Assembly (NCBI RefSeq): GCF_000152625.1
Contig: NZ_CH724156.1
Coordinates: 1,434,966-1,498,965 of the forward strand
Length of the DNA: 64,000 bases
Direction: 5' to 3'
DNA from: Roseovarius nubinhibens ISM
GTDB lineage: Bacteria; Pseudomonadota; Alphaproteobacteria; Rhodobacterales; Rhodobacteraceae
Shown here in pieces: positions 63,038 to 64,000 of this stretch. The position numbers and the translations under genes were made by a program. The notes beneath the pieces were generated by a model. The model was given only the letters and a program-made list of their open reading frames with translations, was not told the DNA's origin and did no database searches. Within the stretch, counting starts at the first letter, position 1, and the number at the start of each line of letters is the position of its first letter.

Positions 63038-64000
63038 TTACAATCCGAGCCGGTCGAGGGCGGCAAGGAGCGGCGCGCTGTCGGCGATCTCGAGCCGCAC
63101 GGGCAGGGTGATCACCTTTTGCCGGAACTCGCGCGGAAGGCGCACGGCGTCTTTTTCCGTGGTGACAAGCTGGGCGCCGAGCATCCGCGCCTCGCCTTCG
63201 AGCCGCGACATCAGCGCGGGCGTCAGCGGCTGGTGATCGGCGAGCGCCTCGGCCCGGACCAGATCGGCCCCGGCGGCGCGCAGCGTGTTGAAGAATTTCT
63301 CCGGGTTGCCGATCCCGGCAAAGGCGAGCGCCCGTGTGTCCGACCAATCCATCCCGGTCTGCAGCGGGGTGAGCGCGCCGGTGAGATGCGGCAGGGCGAG
63401 GACATGACCCCAGTCGTGGGCGAACTGCGCCTGCGCCTTTTGCGGCCCGATGGAGAGCAGAAGATCGGCGCGGGCGAGACCGGTCGTCACCGGTTCGCGC
63501 AGAGGCCCGGCGGGCAGGCAGCGGCCATTGCCGAAACCGCGCGTCGCATCGACCACGATGAGCGACAGATCCTTGGCGAGATCGGGGTTTTGAAACCCGT
63601 CATCCATCACGATGGCCTCGGCCCCGGCGGCGACGGCGGCGCGCGCCCCTTCGGCGCGGTCGCGGGCGACCCAGGTGGGGGCAAAGGCCGCGATCAAGAG
63701 CGGCTCGTCCCCGGTGTCCTCGGCGCTGTGGCCGCGTTCATCGACGGCGACCGGCCCGGTGAGCCGCCCGCCATGGCCGCGCGACACCACATGGGCGGTG
63801 ATGCCTCGGGCGGTGAGCATCTGCACCAGCGCGATCACGGTCGGCGTCTTGCCGGTGCCGCCCGCGTTGAGATTGCCGACGCAGATCACCGGCACCGGCG
63901 CGCGGTAGGCGGCGGGACGGGCGACGCGCCGCGCGGTGGCGCGGGCATAGAGCGCGCCCAAGGGCGACAGGAGCCGCGCGGTGAGACCGGGGGCCTCGGG
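63038..64000 (-). CDS. lpxK: Tetraacyldisaccharide 4'-kinase (5' end outside window)
   Basis: LpxK phosphorylates the lipid A precursor. The visible 320 residues have the P-loop [35 protein letters not shown] and [12 protein letters not shown]. The frame stays open to base 64000 with a family-like N-terminus ([19 protein letters not shown]), so the start lies beyond the window. An internal TTG at 63961 is not the real start. A gene for Kdo transfer (waaA) would be expected next. Confidence 0.94.
   Translation of the reverse strand, partial: PEAPGLTARLLSPLGALYARATARRVARPAAYRAPVPVICVGNLNAGGTGKTPTVIALVQMLTARGITAHVVSRGHGGRLTGPVAVDERGHSAEDTGDEPLLIAAFAPTWVARDRAEGARAAVAAGAEAIVMDDGFQNPDLAKDLSLIVVDATRGFGNGRCLPAGPLREPVTTGLARADLLLSIGPQKAQAQFAHDWGHVLALPHLTGALTPLQTGMDWSDTRALAFAGIGNPEKFFNTLRAAGADLVRAEALADHQPLTPALMSRLEGEARMLGAQLVTTEKDAVRLPREFRQKVITLPVRLEIADSAPLLAALDRLGL

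Overview
The window is chromosomal DNA of a Rhodobacterales alphaproteobacterium, most likely of the marine Roseobacter group. Supporting signs are high GC, dense gene packing with many ATGA stop/start overlaps, a CcrM (GANTC) methylase beside rnhB, a TRAP transporter, two small DUF1127 proteins, one followed by hairpin RNAs of the Rhodobacter CcsR ('cuckoo') type, and an adrenodoxin-type ferredoxin. Nothing shows a plasmid or phage. Most of the window is core genome with several accessory patches.

Layout. 1-4153: end of arfB, a short RNase D, the LPS-export genes lptC-lptA-lptB, then a long-form hibernation factor and ptsN, with no rpoN between lptB and hpf. 4194-16254: a surface-polysaccharide region. 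It holds a two-domain sulfotransferase, a GT14 'Branch' glycosyltransferase, two paralogous GT2-like enzymes, galE, galU, kdsB, cysQ, an ABC-2 polysaccharide-export permease, glmM and a VanZ-like protein. Ugd (19916-21241) and KdsD (21448-22407) lie just downstream. Together they suggest a sulfated, uronate-containing surface glycan with a Kdo branch, with CysQ clearing the PAP left by sulfation. 16241-17858: pncA and trhO. 17859-19915: a decayed accessory island with a frameshifted serine-recombinase tail, an exported orphan protein and an amber-interrupted overlapping ORF. 22488-22888: a DUF1127 gene and four CCUCC-loop hairpins. 23126-38809: housekeeping and metabolic genes (mrp, ferredoxin, purD, xseA, dadA, rpmJ, tRNA-Val, dinB, pyrF). 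38933-42079: clpB with a sigma-32-like promoter, a strong terminator and a second DUF1127 gene.

43982-52899 is the most distinctive accessory unit. An Lrp/AsnC regulator is divergent from two PCC/DUF296 proteins, an SCP2-type thiolase, an acyl-CoA ligase, an SDR, a full TRAP transporter (DctP-DctQ-DctM) and a gamma-carbonic-anhydrase-like hexapeptide protein. It reads as uptake, CoA activation, oxidation and thiolytic cleavage of an unknown carboxylic acid. I know of no assigned role for the PCC pair in such a pathway. 52978-64000: rnhB-ccrM, a PACE efflux protein, a LysR regulator, alkB, mutY, a DciA/DUF721 protein, a DsbA-like protein with a long acidic linker, a CaiB-type CoA-transferase, a cysteine-desulfurase-like enzyme and the start-truncated lpxK.

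All calls come from reading the sequence and from family knowledge; no database search was run. Start codons were chosen by ribosome-binding site and family length where possible.
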